In this document: positions 9,692 to 19,059 of the stretch, piece by piece
Position numbering within the stretch: position 1 is the first letter of the stretch
Layout of the letters: every line of letters begins with the position of its first letter
Source of the DNA: Arcticimaribacter sp965277835
GTDB lineage: Bacteria; Bacteroidota; Bacteroidia; Flavobacteriales; Flavobacteriaceae
Length of the DNA stretch: 64,000 nucleotides
Reading direction: 5' to 3'
Assembly: GCA_965277835.1 (NCBI GenBank)
Contig: OZ255841.1
Location: 62,001-126,000, forward strand
Translations under genes and position numbers: made by a program
The notes under the pieces: generated by a model
Told to the model about the DNA's origin: nothing
Database searches by the model: none
What the model saw: the letters and a program-made list of their open reading frames with translations, nothing else

Positions 9692-11164
9692 ATGCACAGA
9701 TTCCGAATAATACCCGTACTAGCAGGACCTTTATTATTTTTAGGCTTTCAGCTTTTTAATCCTCCGGCTCAGCTACCTATAGCTGCATACAATATTCTTG
9801 GAGCTACTCTTTGGATAGCAATTTGGTGGATTTTTGAAGTTGTACCTATTAGTGTTACGGCTTTACTTCCAATAATACTTTTTCCGCTGAGTGGCGGAAT
9901 GGATCTTTCTTTAACAACCGCTGCTTATGGTCACAAATATGTATTCTTATATATGGGAGGCTTTATGATTGCTATAGCAATAGAAAAATGGAATTTGCAT
10001 AGAAGAATTGCATTAAATATCATTTCACTTGTAGGGGTTAATGTTAATACTGTTGTTTTAGGGTTTATGGTTGCTACCGCTTTTTTATCTATGTGGATAT
10101 CAAATACAGCTACTTCCGTAATGATGCTTCCAATAGGGGTTGCAATTGTAAAACAATTGGAAGAAAACACAACTATTACAAAGAAACAGGTTAGTCAATT
10201 TGGAAAAATGTTGATGCTTGGAATTGCTTATAGTGCTTCTATTGGAGGTATTGCTACCCTTATAGGTACGCCTCCTAATCTAATATTAGCTGGAGTAATC
10301 TCAGAAACCTATGGGGAAGAAATTACGTTTTCTCAATGGTTCTTATTTGGGTTCCCAATATCAATAACTCTTTTAACTATTGGTTGGATATACCTCACTA
10401 GGTTTGCATTTAATTTGGATTTGAAAGAGTTCCCAGGTGGAAAAGAACAAATTATAAAACTCAAAAATGAACTGGGAGTAATTAGTTTTGAAGAGAAAAC
10501 CGTTGGGTTTATCTTTTTCTTAACTGCTTTCTGCTGGATTATGCGTTCTTTTTTATTACAGCAATTATTACCTGCACTCGATGACACTATAATAGCAATT
10601 TTCTTTGCCGTAATACTTTTTTTAATTCCAGCCTCAAAAGGAAATCGAAAACTTATTCAGTGGAAAGAGGCTCTTAAAATGCCATGGGGTATTATTTTAC
10701 TTTTTGGTGGAGGTATGGCATTAGCCAAAGGGTTTGAAGTTTCAGGTTTAGCATTATGGATAGGAAATCAAATGACACTTTTAAATGGTTTTGAACTTTT
10801 TCTTATCGTTTTTTTAATTGTAGCTATCGTCAATTTCCTAACCGAAATTACTTCCAATTTGGCAACTACAGCAATGTTACTTCCTGTACTTGCTCCTATT
10901 GCTTTTCAATTAGACGTACATCCTTTTATATTGATGATTAGCGCTGCTACAGCAGCTTCTTGTGCATTTATGCTTCCCGTAGCAACGCCACCTAATGCGG
11001 TAGTTTTTGGTTCTGGTTATTTACGGATTATTGATATGGTAAAAGCTGGAATAGTAATGAATATTATTTCAATTATTTTGATTAGTCTAGCCGTTTATTT
11101 CGCTCTTCCTAGGCTTTGGGCAATTGACTTTAATGTGTTCCCCATTGAATTTCTAAACAAATAA
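9692..11164 (+). CDS. DASS/SLC13-family sodium:anion symporter
   Basis: This 490-residue inner-membrane protein has about 11-12 helices in two inverted halves. Each half carries a substrate-site motif: WISNTATSVMMLPIG in the first and ITSNLATTAMLLPVL in the second. LIGTPPNLI and VATPPNAVVFGSG form the paired loops. Known members import succinate, malate, citrate or sulfate with sodium; the substrate cannot be read from the sequence. It stands alone, closed by a terminator. Confidence 0.88.
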   Translation: MHRFRIIPVLAGPLLFLGFQLFNPPAQLPIAAYNILGATLWIAIWWIFEVVPISVTALLPIILFPLSGGMDLSLTTAAYGHKYVFLYMGGFMIAIAIEKWNLHRRIALNIISLVGVNVNTVVLGFMVATAFLSMWISNTATSVMMLPIGVAIVKQLEENTTITKKQVSQFGKMLMLGIAYSASIGGIATLIGTPPNLILAGVISETYGEEITFSQWFLFGFPISITLLTIGWIYLTRFAFNLDLKEFPGGKEQIIKLKNELGVISFEEKTVGFIFFLTAFCWIMRSFLLQQLLPALDDTIIAIFFAVILFLIPASKGNRKLIQWKEALKMPWGIILLFGGGMALAKGFEVSGLALWIGNQMTLLNGFELFLIVFLIVAIVNFLTEITSNLATTAMLLPVLAPIAFQLDVHPFILMISAATAASCAFMLPVATPPNAVVFGSGYLRIIDMVKAGIVMNIISIILISLAVYFALPRLWAIDFNVFPIEFLNK

Positions 11165-11190
11165 TATCTTTAAAAAATAGTGCTAACCTA

Positions 11191-11220
11191 AAAAGAGATT
11201 GAAAATTTTCAATCTCTTTT
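11191..11220. terminator. bidirectional terminator between convergent genes
   Basis: A perfect 15-base palindrome (AAAAGAGATTGAAAA and its complement) with A and T runs at its ends can serve both the transporter on the plus strand and the OmpA gene on the minus strand. Confidence 0.85.
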
Positions 11221-11253
11221 TAGTAATTTATTAGAATTTAAAACCTATAGTTA

Positions 11254-12720
11254 TTAATACTTCTTTGCTTTAAATTCTACTCTTCTATTTTGAGCTCTTC
11301 CCTTGATTGTGTTCTCATTAGACAAAATATTTTTCTCTCCATATGGTTGGGCTTCAAGTCGATTTTCATCAACACCTAGTTTAATTAGCATTGCTTTAAC
11401 AGCTTCTGCTCTTTTAAATGATAAACGTAGATTATAATTCTTTTGTCCATCTGAAGAAGCATATCCTTCAATTATAATTTTTGCTGTGGGATTGTTATCT
11501 AATTCACGTTTTACTTGTCTTATTGCCCTTAACGTTCTTCTGCCTAATAGTTTATAGCTATCTGCTGGGAATAAAATATTTTCTCCTATTTTATTTAACT
11601 CCTCTAAGGTTTCATTTAATTCCTCCTTCAAGGTTTCATTTAACTCCTCCTCTAAGGTTTCATTTAACCCCCCCTCTAAGGTTTTATTTGACTTTTGTTT
11701 AATCTTTTCATTAGCAGCTGCAGTAATTGGACAACCTTCTCCATTAGCATCTCCTGCTTCATCTGGACATTTATCATCTTTATCTGGAACCCCATCTTCG
11801 TCACTGTCAGGCCAAGGGCATCCATCATTTTCAGGGTCTCCTATTTCTGAAGGACACTTATCTTCATCATCCGATACTCCATCTTCATCTTCATCAGGGC
11901 AACCATTAATCATTAGGCTTCCTGCTATATTTGGGCATTCATCCTCGCCATCTAAAACACCATCTCCGTCGGAATCAGAACATCCGTTTAGTTCCTTTGT
12001 ACCTGATATTTCTGGGCACTTATCTTCATTATCCGTAACACCATCGCCATCTGAATCAAGACATCCCATAAGCTTTTTAAGCCCTGGAACAGTAGGGCAT
12101 TTATCAAATTTATTTAAAACACCGTCATTATCAATGTCTACATTCTTAAATGAAAAAGAAAGACCTACTGAATGTTGTAAATAATTTACAGCAGTACTTC
12201 CTGGCGCAACTTGATAAGATGTTTCGATAAAAAAGCTATAATTCCCAGATATCCTAATATCAAAACCAATTCCTCCTAAAAAAGTACTATTAAGATTTAA
12301 CGAATTAGAAATTGTTCCATCTAAAACTCTAAAAGAAGAAAGCCCCCAACCAGCTTTCGCATAAGGAACTACTTTAACGTCTTGCAAAAAATTATATTTA
12401 CCTAATAAACCAGCGTTTAGAAAACTTACATTTCCTCCTGCTGTTTTTTTAATACCATTTAAAGAAAATTGCGCTCCTGCAGAAAATCTTTTATAGATAG
12501 ATCGGTATACAGTAACATAAGGTCCTCCTATGTTTATTTCTTTAAAAGCTCCTCTGGTATAAGTTACGCCATCGTTTAATGGTCCTTGAAAATCATTTTG
12601 AAGCGAAACTCCATTAACACCAACTGAAATTAACCATGGATTATCTGGAGACTGCCCCTTTAATATTCCTCCTGTAAGTAAGAATAATAGTATTGTTATT
12701 CTTGAAAACTTTAAGAACAT
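11254..12720 (-). CDS. second OmpA-family protein with TSP3 repeats
   Basis: This 488-residue paralogue of the protein at 2855-4222 has the same order: signal peptide (cleaved after about residue 22), barrel-like region, TSP3 calcium repeats (about 195-335) and an OmpA wall-binding domain (about 385-488, IIEGYASSDGQ and NRRVEF). A short tandem repeat of LNETLEEE-type octads (about 345-375) lies between repeats and OmpA domain and has no counterpart in the paralogue. It probably forms a charged helical spacer. Outer-membrane and wall attachment are inferred from the domains. Confidence 0.87.
   Translation of the reverse strand: MFLKFSRITILLFLLTGGILKGQSPDNPWLISVGVNGVSLQNDFQGPLNDGVTYTRGAFKEINIGGPYVTVYRSIYKRFSAGAQFSLNGIKKTAGGNVSFLNAGLLGKYNFLQDVKVVPYAKAGWGLSSFRVLDGTISNSLNLNSTFLGGIGFDIRISGNYSFFIETSYQVAPGSTAVNYLQHSVGLSFSFKNVDIDNDGVLNKFDKCPTVPGLKKLMGCLDSDGDGVTDNEDKCPEISGTKELNGCSDSDGDGVLDGEDECPNIAGSLMINGCPDEDEDGVSDDEDKCPSEIGDPENDGCPWPDSDEDGVPDKDDKCPDEAGDANGEGCPITAAANEKIKQKSNKTLEGGLNETLEEELNETLKEELNETLEELNKIGENILFPADSYKLLGRRTLRAIRQVKRELDNNPTAKIIIEGYASSDGQKNYNLRLSFKRAEAVKAMLIKLGVDENRLEAQPYGEKNILSNENTIKGRAQNRRVEFKAKKY
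11591..11694 (-). repeat. in-frame tandem 24-base repeat in the OmpA gene
   Basis: About four copies of a unit encoding L-N-E-T-L-E/K-E-E lie in tandem, mostly with a 24-base period and one 21-base step. Because the unit is a multiple of three, copy gain or loss would keep the frame and only change spacer length. Confidence 0.75.
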
Positions 12721-13037
12721 ATAGCCTATATCAATTTAAACTCAAAAATTAATTTTATAAATATAATATTTATTGCGCATAATTTGTGTGTATATAATCA
12801 AATATTTAGGGTAATCGTATTAAAAACTCTCAAAATGCTAAGGCAATTTAATAAGATTTTTTTAGAGTACCTATGACTAGTCTATACAAAAGTATTGTTT
12901 TTGATTATTATATCTAAACTGTTTTTTTTAATGTAAACACCTAAGCAAACAGCTTTTATAGACGTTCTTTTTTTATGGTTAATAACTCCCTATAAAACTT
13001 TTTAAGAGGTAGCGACGAAATTGTTATTTTCGTTTCT
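12721..13037. other. 317-base divergent intergenic region
   Basis: AT-rich sequence between the second OmpA gene and dnaE must hold both promoters. I see no convincing TTG/TAnnTTTG pair, hairpin or short gene here. Confidence 0.6.
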
Positions 13038-16000
13038 ATGTATATAATTTTCGATACAGAAACCACAGGTCTTCCAAAACGTTGGAATGCACCTCTTTCG
13101 GATGCAGATAACTGGCCAAGATGTGTTCAGATAGCTTGGCAAATTCATAATGAACGAGGCGAATTAGTGTCGCACGAAGATTATATAATTAGTCCAGACG
13201 GGTTTACCATACCTTATGATGCAGAGAAAGTACATGGTATTTCAACTGCATTAGCCGAGGAAAAAGGGGAGTCTTTGCAAGAAGTTTTACAATATTTTTC
13301 TGTTGCTTTAAAACAAGCCGATTATATAGTAGGACATAATGTGTCTTTCGATTTAAGCATTATGGGTGCGGAGTATTTGCGGATAGAAGGGAACAATCCT
13401 TTAGAAACCGCTAAGGTAATAGATACTTGTACTGAGCAGACAGCGCGGTTATGTAAATTACCTGGGGGAAGAGGTGGCAAGTTTAAGCTACCTACCTTAA
13501 CCGAGCTTTATGTATATCTTTTTGATGAAGATTTTGCTACAGCACATAATGCCACTGCTGATGTAGAAGCGACTACACGTTGTTTTATAGAGTTGTTACG
13601 CAGAGATATGCTTCACCCTGAGGCTTTGAAAGACAGGATAGAAGAAGTCAATGCTTTACGAGAAACTCAAACAGAGCCTGTTGCATTAGTTGGGTTAAAG
13701 CATCAGGATTTAAAAAAAGCATCTAAACGTTTAATTCAGGCTGAAGAATCGGTACAACAGACTTCAGATTTTTCGTTAGGTAAACTGGAGGCAGCGCCTT
13801 TTGTTCATTTGCATAACCATTCGCAATTTTCAGTACTTCAGGCGACTTCAAAAATGGAACAATTAGTTGCTATTGCTGCTGAGGATAAAATGCCTGCAAT
13901 AGCATTGACCGACCATGCTAATTTAATGGGAGCGTTTCATTTTATAAAGGCTGTTAATAGTCATAATAATAATGTAGCAGACGAGGCTAAGATTAAACCT
14001 ATTATAGGTTGCGAATTTTATGTGTGCGAAGACCATAAAGATAAGACACATAGAGACGATGGGTATCAAATTGTGTTTTTAGCTAAAAACAAGAATGGTT
14101 ATCACAATTTGGCAAAAATGTCATCTATAGCTTATACTGAAGGATTTTATTATGTACCGAGAATTGATAGAAAAATTGTTGAAACGTATAAAAATGATTT
14201 AATTGTTTTGACAGGAAACCTCTATGGGGAAGTGCCATCTAAGATTCTTAATATAGGAGACAGTCAGGCAGAAGAAGCACTTCAATGGTGGCATACCATG
14301 TTTGGCGATGATTTGTATATAGAAGTCATGCGGCATAATCAAGAAAATGAAAAACGAGCCAATGAAGTTTTGGTTTCTTTAGCACGACAGTATAATATTC
14401 CATTAATAGCTACCAACAACACTTACTATGCTACTGAAGAAGAAGCCAATGCTCATGATATTTTACTTTGTGTAAAAGAAGGGGAGAAGCAAGCTACTCC
14501 TATTGGTAGAGGGCGCGGTTTTCGTTATGGGTTTCCTAATCAGGAGTATTATATTAAGTCGCAAAAAGAAATGAAACTTTTGTTTAGAGATTTGCCCGAA
14601 GCAATCTTGAATATAGAAGCGCTGATTTCTAAAGTTGAGCCTTTTAATTTGCAACGCGAGGTTTTACTTCCAAAATTTGATATTCCAGATACATATCAAG
14701 TTACAGGAGAAGGAGATAATGACAAAAAATTAAAGGAAAACAAATACCTCCGACACCTTACGTATGAAGGGGCTAAGAAAAGATATGAAACAATAACAGA
14801 AGAAATTAGTGAACGGATTGATTTTGAATTAGATGTTATTGCTAACACGGGTTACCCAGGCTATTTTTTAATTGTACAAGATTTAATTGCAGCAGCCCGA
14901 AACATGGGTGTTTCTGTAGGCCCAGGACGTGGCTCTGCTGCAGGTTCTGTAGTTGCTTATTGTTTGTGGATTGTGAATTTAGACCCGATTAAGTATAATT
15001 TACTTTTTGAGCGTTTTTTAAATCCTGACCGTATTAGTTTACCCGATATTGATATTGATTTCGATGACGAAGGGCGTGGAAAAGTAATGGAATATGTTAT
15101 TAATAAATATGGCTCTAATCAAGTAGCCCAAATAATAACGTATGGGACTATGGCTGCAAAGTCATCAATTAGAGATACTGCACGTGTTTTGGACTTGAGT
15201 TTAAATGAAGCTGATAGGATTTCAAAGCTTCTACCTAATATTAAGTTGTCTAAAATATTTAGCCTAAAAGAAGACGAACTCAAAAAAAGTTTGAGAGCTG
15301 AGGATTTTAATAGGGTTAAAGAGTTTATATCTATTTCAGAAGGGACAGAATTATCGGGCGAAACCATTAAGCAAGCAAAGATATTAGAAGGTTCTTTGCG
15401 TAATACTGGGGTTCATGCCTGTGGGGTAATTATTACGCCAGACGATATAACCAAATTTGTGCCTATTGCAACTGCAAAAGATTCTGATTTATTTGTTACG
15501 CAGTTTGATAACTCTGTTGTAGAAGAAGCAGGTTTATTGAAAATGGATTTTTTAGGATTAAAAACCTTAACCATAATAAAAGATACAGTAGAGTTGGTCA
15601 AGAGTAAACATAGTGTTGATTTAGACCCTGACGCGTTTCCGCTTGACGATGTAAAAACGTATGAACTTTTTCAACGCGGAGATACTGTAGGGATATTTCA
15701 ATATGAATCTGCAGGAATGCAGAAGCACTTGAAAGACCTTAAGCCTACAGTGTTTGACGATTTGATAGCCATGAATGCTTTATATCGCCCAGGCCCTTTA
15801 GAGTATATTCCAAGTTTTATAGCTCGTAAAAATGGTAAAGAAGAGATTGTCTATGACTTAGATGATATGCAAGAACATCTTCAAGAAACTTATGGAATAA
15901 CGGTTTATCAAGAGCAAGTGATGTTACTTTCTCAAAAATTGGCAGATTTCACTAAAGGCGAAGCGGATGTATTGAGAAAAGCAATGGGGAAGAAAGATAG

Positions 16001-17360
16001 TAGGCTCTTAGCTAAATTGAAACCTGAATTTATAGAAAGAGGGAAAATAAATAATTATGACTCTAAGGTATTAGAAAAAATATGGAAGGATTGGGAAGCT
16101 TTTGCACACTATGCTTTTAATAAATCGCACTCAACGTGCTACGCTTGGATTGGGTACCAAACTGCTTACCTCAAAGCAAACTACCCTGCCGAATATATGG
16201 CTGCGGTTTTGTCTAATAATATGAACGACATTAAACAAGTTACGTTTTTTATGGAAGAATGCCGCCGTATGGGATTGGACGTTCTTGGACCTGATGTAAA
16301 TGAGTCTTTGTATAAATTTACGGTCAACGACAGACAAGCTATTCGGTTTGGAATGGGTGCAGTTAAAGGAGTTGGACAAGGCGCTGTTGAAACAATTATT
16401 GAAAACCGAGAACAAGAGCGTTATACGTCTGTGTTTGATTTAACTAAACGTATTGATTTGCGAGCAGCAAACAAGAAAGCTCTTGAAAACTTGACTCTTG
16501 CTGGAGGGTTAGACTCGTTTGAAAAGTGCCACCGAGCACAATACTTTAATCCCGATGGAGAGGGAATTACTTTTTTAGAAAAAGCTATTCGTTATGGAGC
16601 TAAACACCAAGAAAGTTTAAATTCTTCTCAAACCAGTTTATTTGGGAGTGATAGTCAAGTACAGATACAAGAGATTGTAATTCCCGATTGCGAACCTTGG
16701 GGTACTCTTGAGTTATTAAAAAAAGAAAAAGAACTTGTAGGAATTTATATTTCAGCGCACCCGTTAGACGATTTTAAAAGAGAAATACGTTACTTCTCTT
16801 CAGCAAAGCTTGATGTTTTAAAGAATTTAGATTTGTTAATTAATAAGGAAATTAGTTTCGGAGGTATTGTTAACGATGTAGAACATTTAGTAAGTAAAAA
16901 CGGAAAAGGATGGGGTAAGTTTACAATGGAAGATTTTTCGGATCAACACGAATTTAGAATTTTTGGAGAAGAATATTTAAAGTTTAGACATTTCATTTTG
17001 CCAAATAATTTTGTACGTATTCGCGCCCGTGTTTCCGAAGGATGGTATAACAAAGAAACAGGTAAACCAGGAGCTCCTTTAATAAAGTTTAATAGTTTTG
17101 AGATGCTACACGACACGCTTAAATCCAATGTTAAAAAAATAACATTGACGCTCGATTTAAAAGAACTCAACGAAGCTAAGATAGAAGAACTTGAAAGTGT
17201 GTTGGACGCCTATAAAGGCGATAAACTATTTTATATTGATATTTTTGATGCAGATGAAAAAATTAGATTAACGTTGCCTAGTCGTAAAAAGAAAGTTGAT
17301 GTGACTAATGAATTACTCAATATTTTAGAGAAACAAAATATACACTATAAATTAAATTAG
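13038..17360 (+). CDS. dnaE: DNA polymerase III alpha subunit with N-terminal proofreading exonuclease
   Basis: This 1440-residue replicative polymerase begins with a DnaQ-like DEDDh exonuclease: FDTETTGL at 5-12, GHNVSFD near 100, and HNATADVEAT near 170. A PHP domain (about 260-480, VHLHNHSQFSVL) follows, then the family C polymerase palm with PDIDIDFDDEGRGK (about 668-681), the tau/clamp regions and an OB fold near the C-terminus. The exonuclease fusion is normal for Bacteroidota and supplies proofreading in cis. The start MYIIFDTETTGL matches the family exactly. Confidence 0.95.
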   Translation: MYIIFDTETTGLPKRWNAPLSDADNWPRCVQIAWQIHNERGELVSHEDYIISPDGFTIPYDAEKVHGISTALAEEKGESLQEVLQYFSVALKQADYIVGHNVSFDLSIMGAEYLRIEGNNPLETAKVIDTCTEQTARLCKLPGGRGGKFKLPTLTELYVYLFDEDFATAHNATADVEATTRCFIELLRRDMLHPEALKDRIEEVNALRETQTEPVALVGLKHQDLKKASKRLIQAEESVQQTSDFSLGKLEAAPFVHLHNHSQFSVLQATSKMEQLVAIAAEDKMPAIALTDHANLMGAFHFIKAVNSHNNNVADEAKIKPIIGCEFYVCEDHKDKTHRDDGYQIVFLAKNKNGYHNLAKMSSIAYTEGFYYVPRIDRKIVETYKNDLIVLTGNLYGEVPSKILNIGDSQAEEALQWWHTMFGDDLYIEVMRHNQENEKRANEVLVSLARQYNIPLIATNNTYYATEEEANAHDILLCVKEGEKQATPIGRGRGFRYGFPNQEYYIKSQKEMKLLFRDLPEAILNIEALISKVEPFNLQREVLLPKFDIPDTYQVTGEGDNDKKLKENKYLRHLTYEGAKKRYETITEEISERIDFELDVIANTGYPGYFLIVQDLIAAARNMGVSVGPGRGSAAGSVVAYCLWIVNLDPIKYNLLFERFLNPDRISLPDIDIDFDDEGRGKVMEYVINKYGSNQVAQIITYGTMAAKSSIRDTARVLDLSLNEADRISKLLPNIKLSKIFSLKEDELKKSLRAEDFNRVKEFISISEGTELSGETIKQAKILEGSLRNTGVHACGVIITPDDITKFVPIATAKDSDLFVTQFDNSVVEEAGLLKMDFLGLKTLTIIKDTVELVKSKHSVDLDPDAFPLDDVKTYELFQRGDTVGIFQYESAGMQKHLKDLKPTVFDDLIAMNALYRPGPLEYIPSFIARKNGKEEIVYDLDDMQEHLQETYGITVYQEQVMLLSQKLADFTKGEADVLRKAMGKKDSRLLAKLKPEFIERGKINNYDSKVLEKIWKDWEAFAHYAFNKSHSTCYAWIGYQTAYLKANYPAEYMAAVLSNNMNDIKQVTFFMEECRRMGLDVLGPDVNESLYKFTVNDRQAIRFGMGAVKGVGQGAVETIIENREQERYTSVFDLTKRIDLRAANKKALENLTLAGGLDSFEKCHRAQYFNPDGEGITFLEKAIRYGAKHQESLNSSQTSLFGSDSQVQIQEIVIPDCEPWGTLELLKKEKELVGIYISAHPLDDFKREIRYFSSAKLDVLKNLDLLINKEISFGGIVNDVEHLVSKNGKGWGKFTMEDFSDQHEFRIFGEEYLKFRHFILPNNFVRIRARVSEGWYNKETGKPGAPLIKFNSFEMLHDTLKSNVKKITLTLDLKELNEAKIEELESVLDAYKGDKLFYIDIFDADEKIRLTLPSRKKKVDVTNELLNILEKQNIHYKLN

Positions 17361-17408
17361 ATTAATTAGTTTTTGTGATTTTAGTATAAAAAAATCAGAT
17401 AAATATAG

Positions 17409-17439
17409 TTGCTGTTGGATTTATAAAAAGATACATTTG
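17409..17439 (+). promoter_or_regulatory. trxA promoter
   Basis: TTG at 17409-17411 and TACATTTG at 17432-17439, with a 20-base spacer, match the Bacteroidota consensus. The trxA ATG follows 18 bases later. Confidence 0.65.
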
Positions 17440-17457
17440 TAGAAACAAATATAAATT

Positions 17458-17775
17458 ATGGCCTTAGAAATAACAGACGCAAATTTTGAAGAAATTGTTT
17501 TAAAATCAGATAAACCCGTAATGGTAGATTTTTGGGCAGCATGGTGTGGACCTTGCCGAATGGTAGGACCAATTATTGATGAAGTTAGTAGTGACTTTGA
17601 GGGTAAAGCAATTGTAGGTAAGCTTGATGTTGATGCTAATCAAGAATTTGCTGCCAAATATGGTGTACGTAATATTCCTACTGTTTTGGTTTTTAAAGGA
17701 GGTGAAGTTGTAGACCGCAAAGTAGGGGTTTCTCCTAAAACAGTTTATGCAGATGCACTGAATACTTTATTATAA
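17458..17775 (+). CDS. trxA: thioredoxin
   Basis: This 105-residue cytoplasmic disulfide reductase has the active site WAAWCGPC (about 27-34), the cis-proline segment NIPTVLVF (about 74-81) and the standard thioredoxin length. It has its own promoter between dnaE and tRNA-Asp. Confidence 0.97.
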   Translation: MALEITDANFEEIVLKSDKPVMVDFWAAWCGPCRMVGPIIDEVSSDFEGKAIVGKLDVDANQEFAAKYGVRNIPTVLVFKGGEVVDRKVGVSPKTVYADALNTLL

Positions 17776-17811
17776 TTTTCTTTATAGTGCTTAGTTTTTT
17801 ACTATATTTTA

Positions 17812-17841
17812 TTTGAGATAAAAAAATGAAGTGTATATTTG
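17812..17841 (+). promoter_or_regulatory. tRNA-Asp promoter
   Basis: TTTG at 17812-17815 and TATATTTG at 17834-17841, spacer 18 bases, lie 12 bases before the mature tRNA. Confidence 0.65.
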
Positions 17842-17853
17842 CACTCATTCAAT

Positions 17854-17927
17854 GGTTTGGTAGTTCAGCTGGTTAGAATGCCTGCCTGTCACGCAGGAGG
17901 TCGCGGGTTCGAGTCCCGTCCAGACCG
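17854..17927 (+). tRNA. tRNA-Asp (GTC)
   Basis: The cloverleaf folds by eye. The acceptor GGTTTGG pairs with CCAGACC (one G-U), the anticodon stem CCTGC/GCAGG encloses CTGTCAC with anticodon GTC, and the T arm contains GGGTTCGAGTCCC. CCA is not encoded. A terminator follows directly. Confidence 0.97.
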
Positions 17928-17937
17928 CAGCCAATGT

Positions 17938-17974
17938 AAAAATAACCTCTTGATTATCAAGAGGTTATTTTTTT
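17938..17974 (+). terminator. intrinsic terminator after tRNA-Asp
   Basis: AAAATAACCTCTTGA pairs with its complement around a TTA loop and runs into seven Ts. The 260 bases from here to the next gene show nothing recognisable. Confidence 0.88.
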
Positions 17975-18236
17975 GTGGTAATTTGAAACTCTCTCCATCC
18001 CAATTATTGTGATAGTAAATAATCTTTTAATTAAAGAATAGGCGTACCTTCTTCTTTTAATTCAGCTATTTCTAAACTTAGTAAAATAAGCCAAACAAAC
18101 ATTCATTAAATTTGAATGATAAACGAGAACAAAAGTTCCTATTATCCGGAAATGAAGATTTATAAATAGGAGGTTTATTCCACATATAAGGAGTTGACAA
18201 CAAGCTGAAAACCGAACTAAAAACGAAATATAATAA

Positions 18237-18707
18237 ATGAAATCAACCGAAGTTATTTTATTGAACTTTTCCGAAATCAGAAGACGGAGTATAAGGTTAT
18301 GGAGCGGAATTCATAATGAACACCTGGATTGGAAACCTGACGAAAATGCGTTCTCAATTATCGAAATGATAAGACATGTTTTAGAAGGCGAACACCTTTT
18401 CCATAAAATTATAGAAAATCGTGGGGATTTAGGAAATTACCAATCACCTTGGAAAGAATTAAAATATTCGGACTTGAAAAATGAATTGGATTTTTGCGAA
18501 AAATATCGAACAGATTTTTTGAGTATGATAAACGAATTAAAAGAATCTGATTTGGAGAATGTAAAGATTGAGAGAAAGGAAGTTGGGCAAAGCAAAAAAC
18601 TTGGAGATTATCTAAATCGAATTGCATATCACGAATCTGTTCACACAGGGCAAATGTTAAGTTATTTAAGATCAAAAGGAATTGAACGACCACAAATTTG
18701 GGATTAA
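18237..18707 (+). CDS. DinB-like four-helix metalloprotein (DinB_2 type)
   Basis: This 156-residue soluble protein has the all-helical pattern of the DinB/YfiT superfamily, with candidate metal ligands HVLEGEH (about 47-53) and a C-terminal HESVHTGQ (about 133-140). Some members are metal-dependent thiol transferases and many are uncharacterised, so a reaction is not assigned. It sits alone between a tRNA and the giant repeat gene. Confidence 0.8.
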   Translation: MKSTEVILLNFSEIRRRSIRLWSGIHNEHLDWKPDENAFSIIEMIRHVLEGEHLFHKIIENRGDLGNYQSPWKELKYSDLKNELDFCEKYRTDFLSMINELKESDLENVKIERKEVGQSKKLGDYLNRIAYHESVHTGQMLSYLRSKGIERPQIWD

Positions 18708-19059
18708 AAAAAAACTGATATGAGAGAGATTGGGTTTGAAAAGATTGAAAGATGCAATGAATGAGTTTTACCCTGATAGGGTAAACAGATATTAGCATCT
18801 CAACAAGGCACATACAGAGGGACAAAAACAAGGAATATCATAAAAAACGCCCCTATTTTATCCCTTTGTTTTTTTAAAGATAATTAAAACACCTATATAC
18901 CAGTGACTTATAGAGTTGTTTTGCTTTTTGTATTGCGAAGTAATGTTAGCTTTTTGTTTTCTCAAAGTACATAAATAAATTGATTTTGTTAAATTATGTG
19001 TTAAATTTTTTATAGCTAATTTTGTTAAAATTAAAAGGATAATGCCCTATTTTTAATAT
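18708..19059. other. 352-base intergenic region before the giant repeat gene
   Basis: AT-rich leader. A lone TAATTTTG at 19017-19024 fits the -7 box 35 bases before the ATG, but no TTTG lies at the usual distance. No short gene or clear hairpin was found. Confidence 0.5.

Noticed and set aside
18840..18876. Terminator-like sequence with a GCCCC stretch and a T run
   Set aside because: No complementary stem could be formed.
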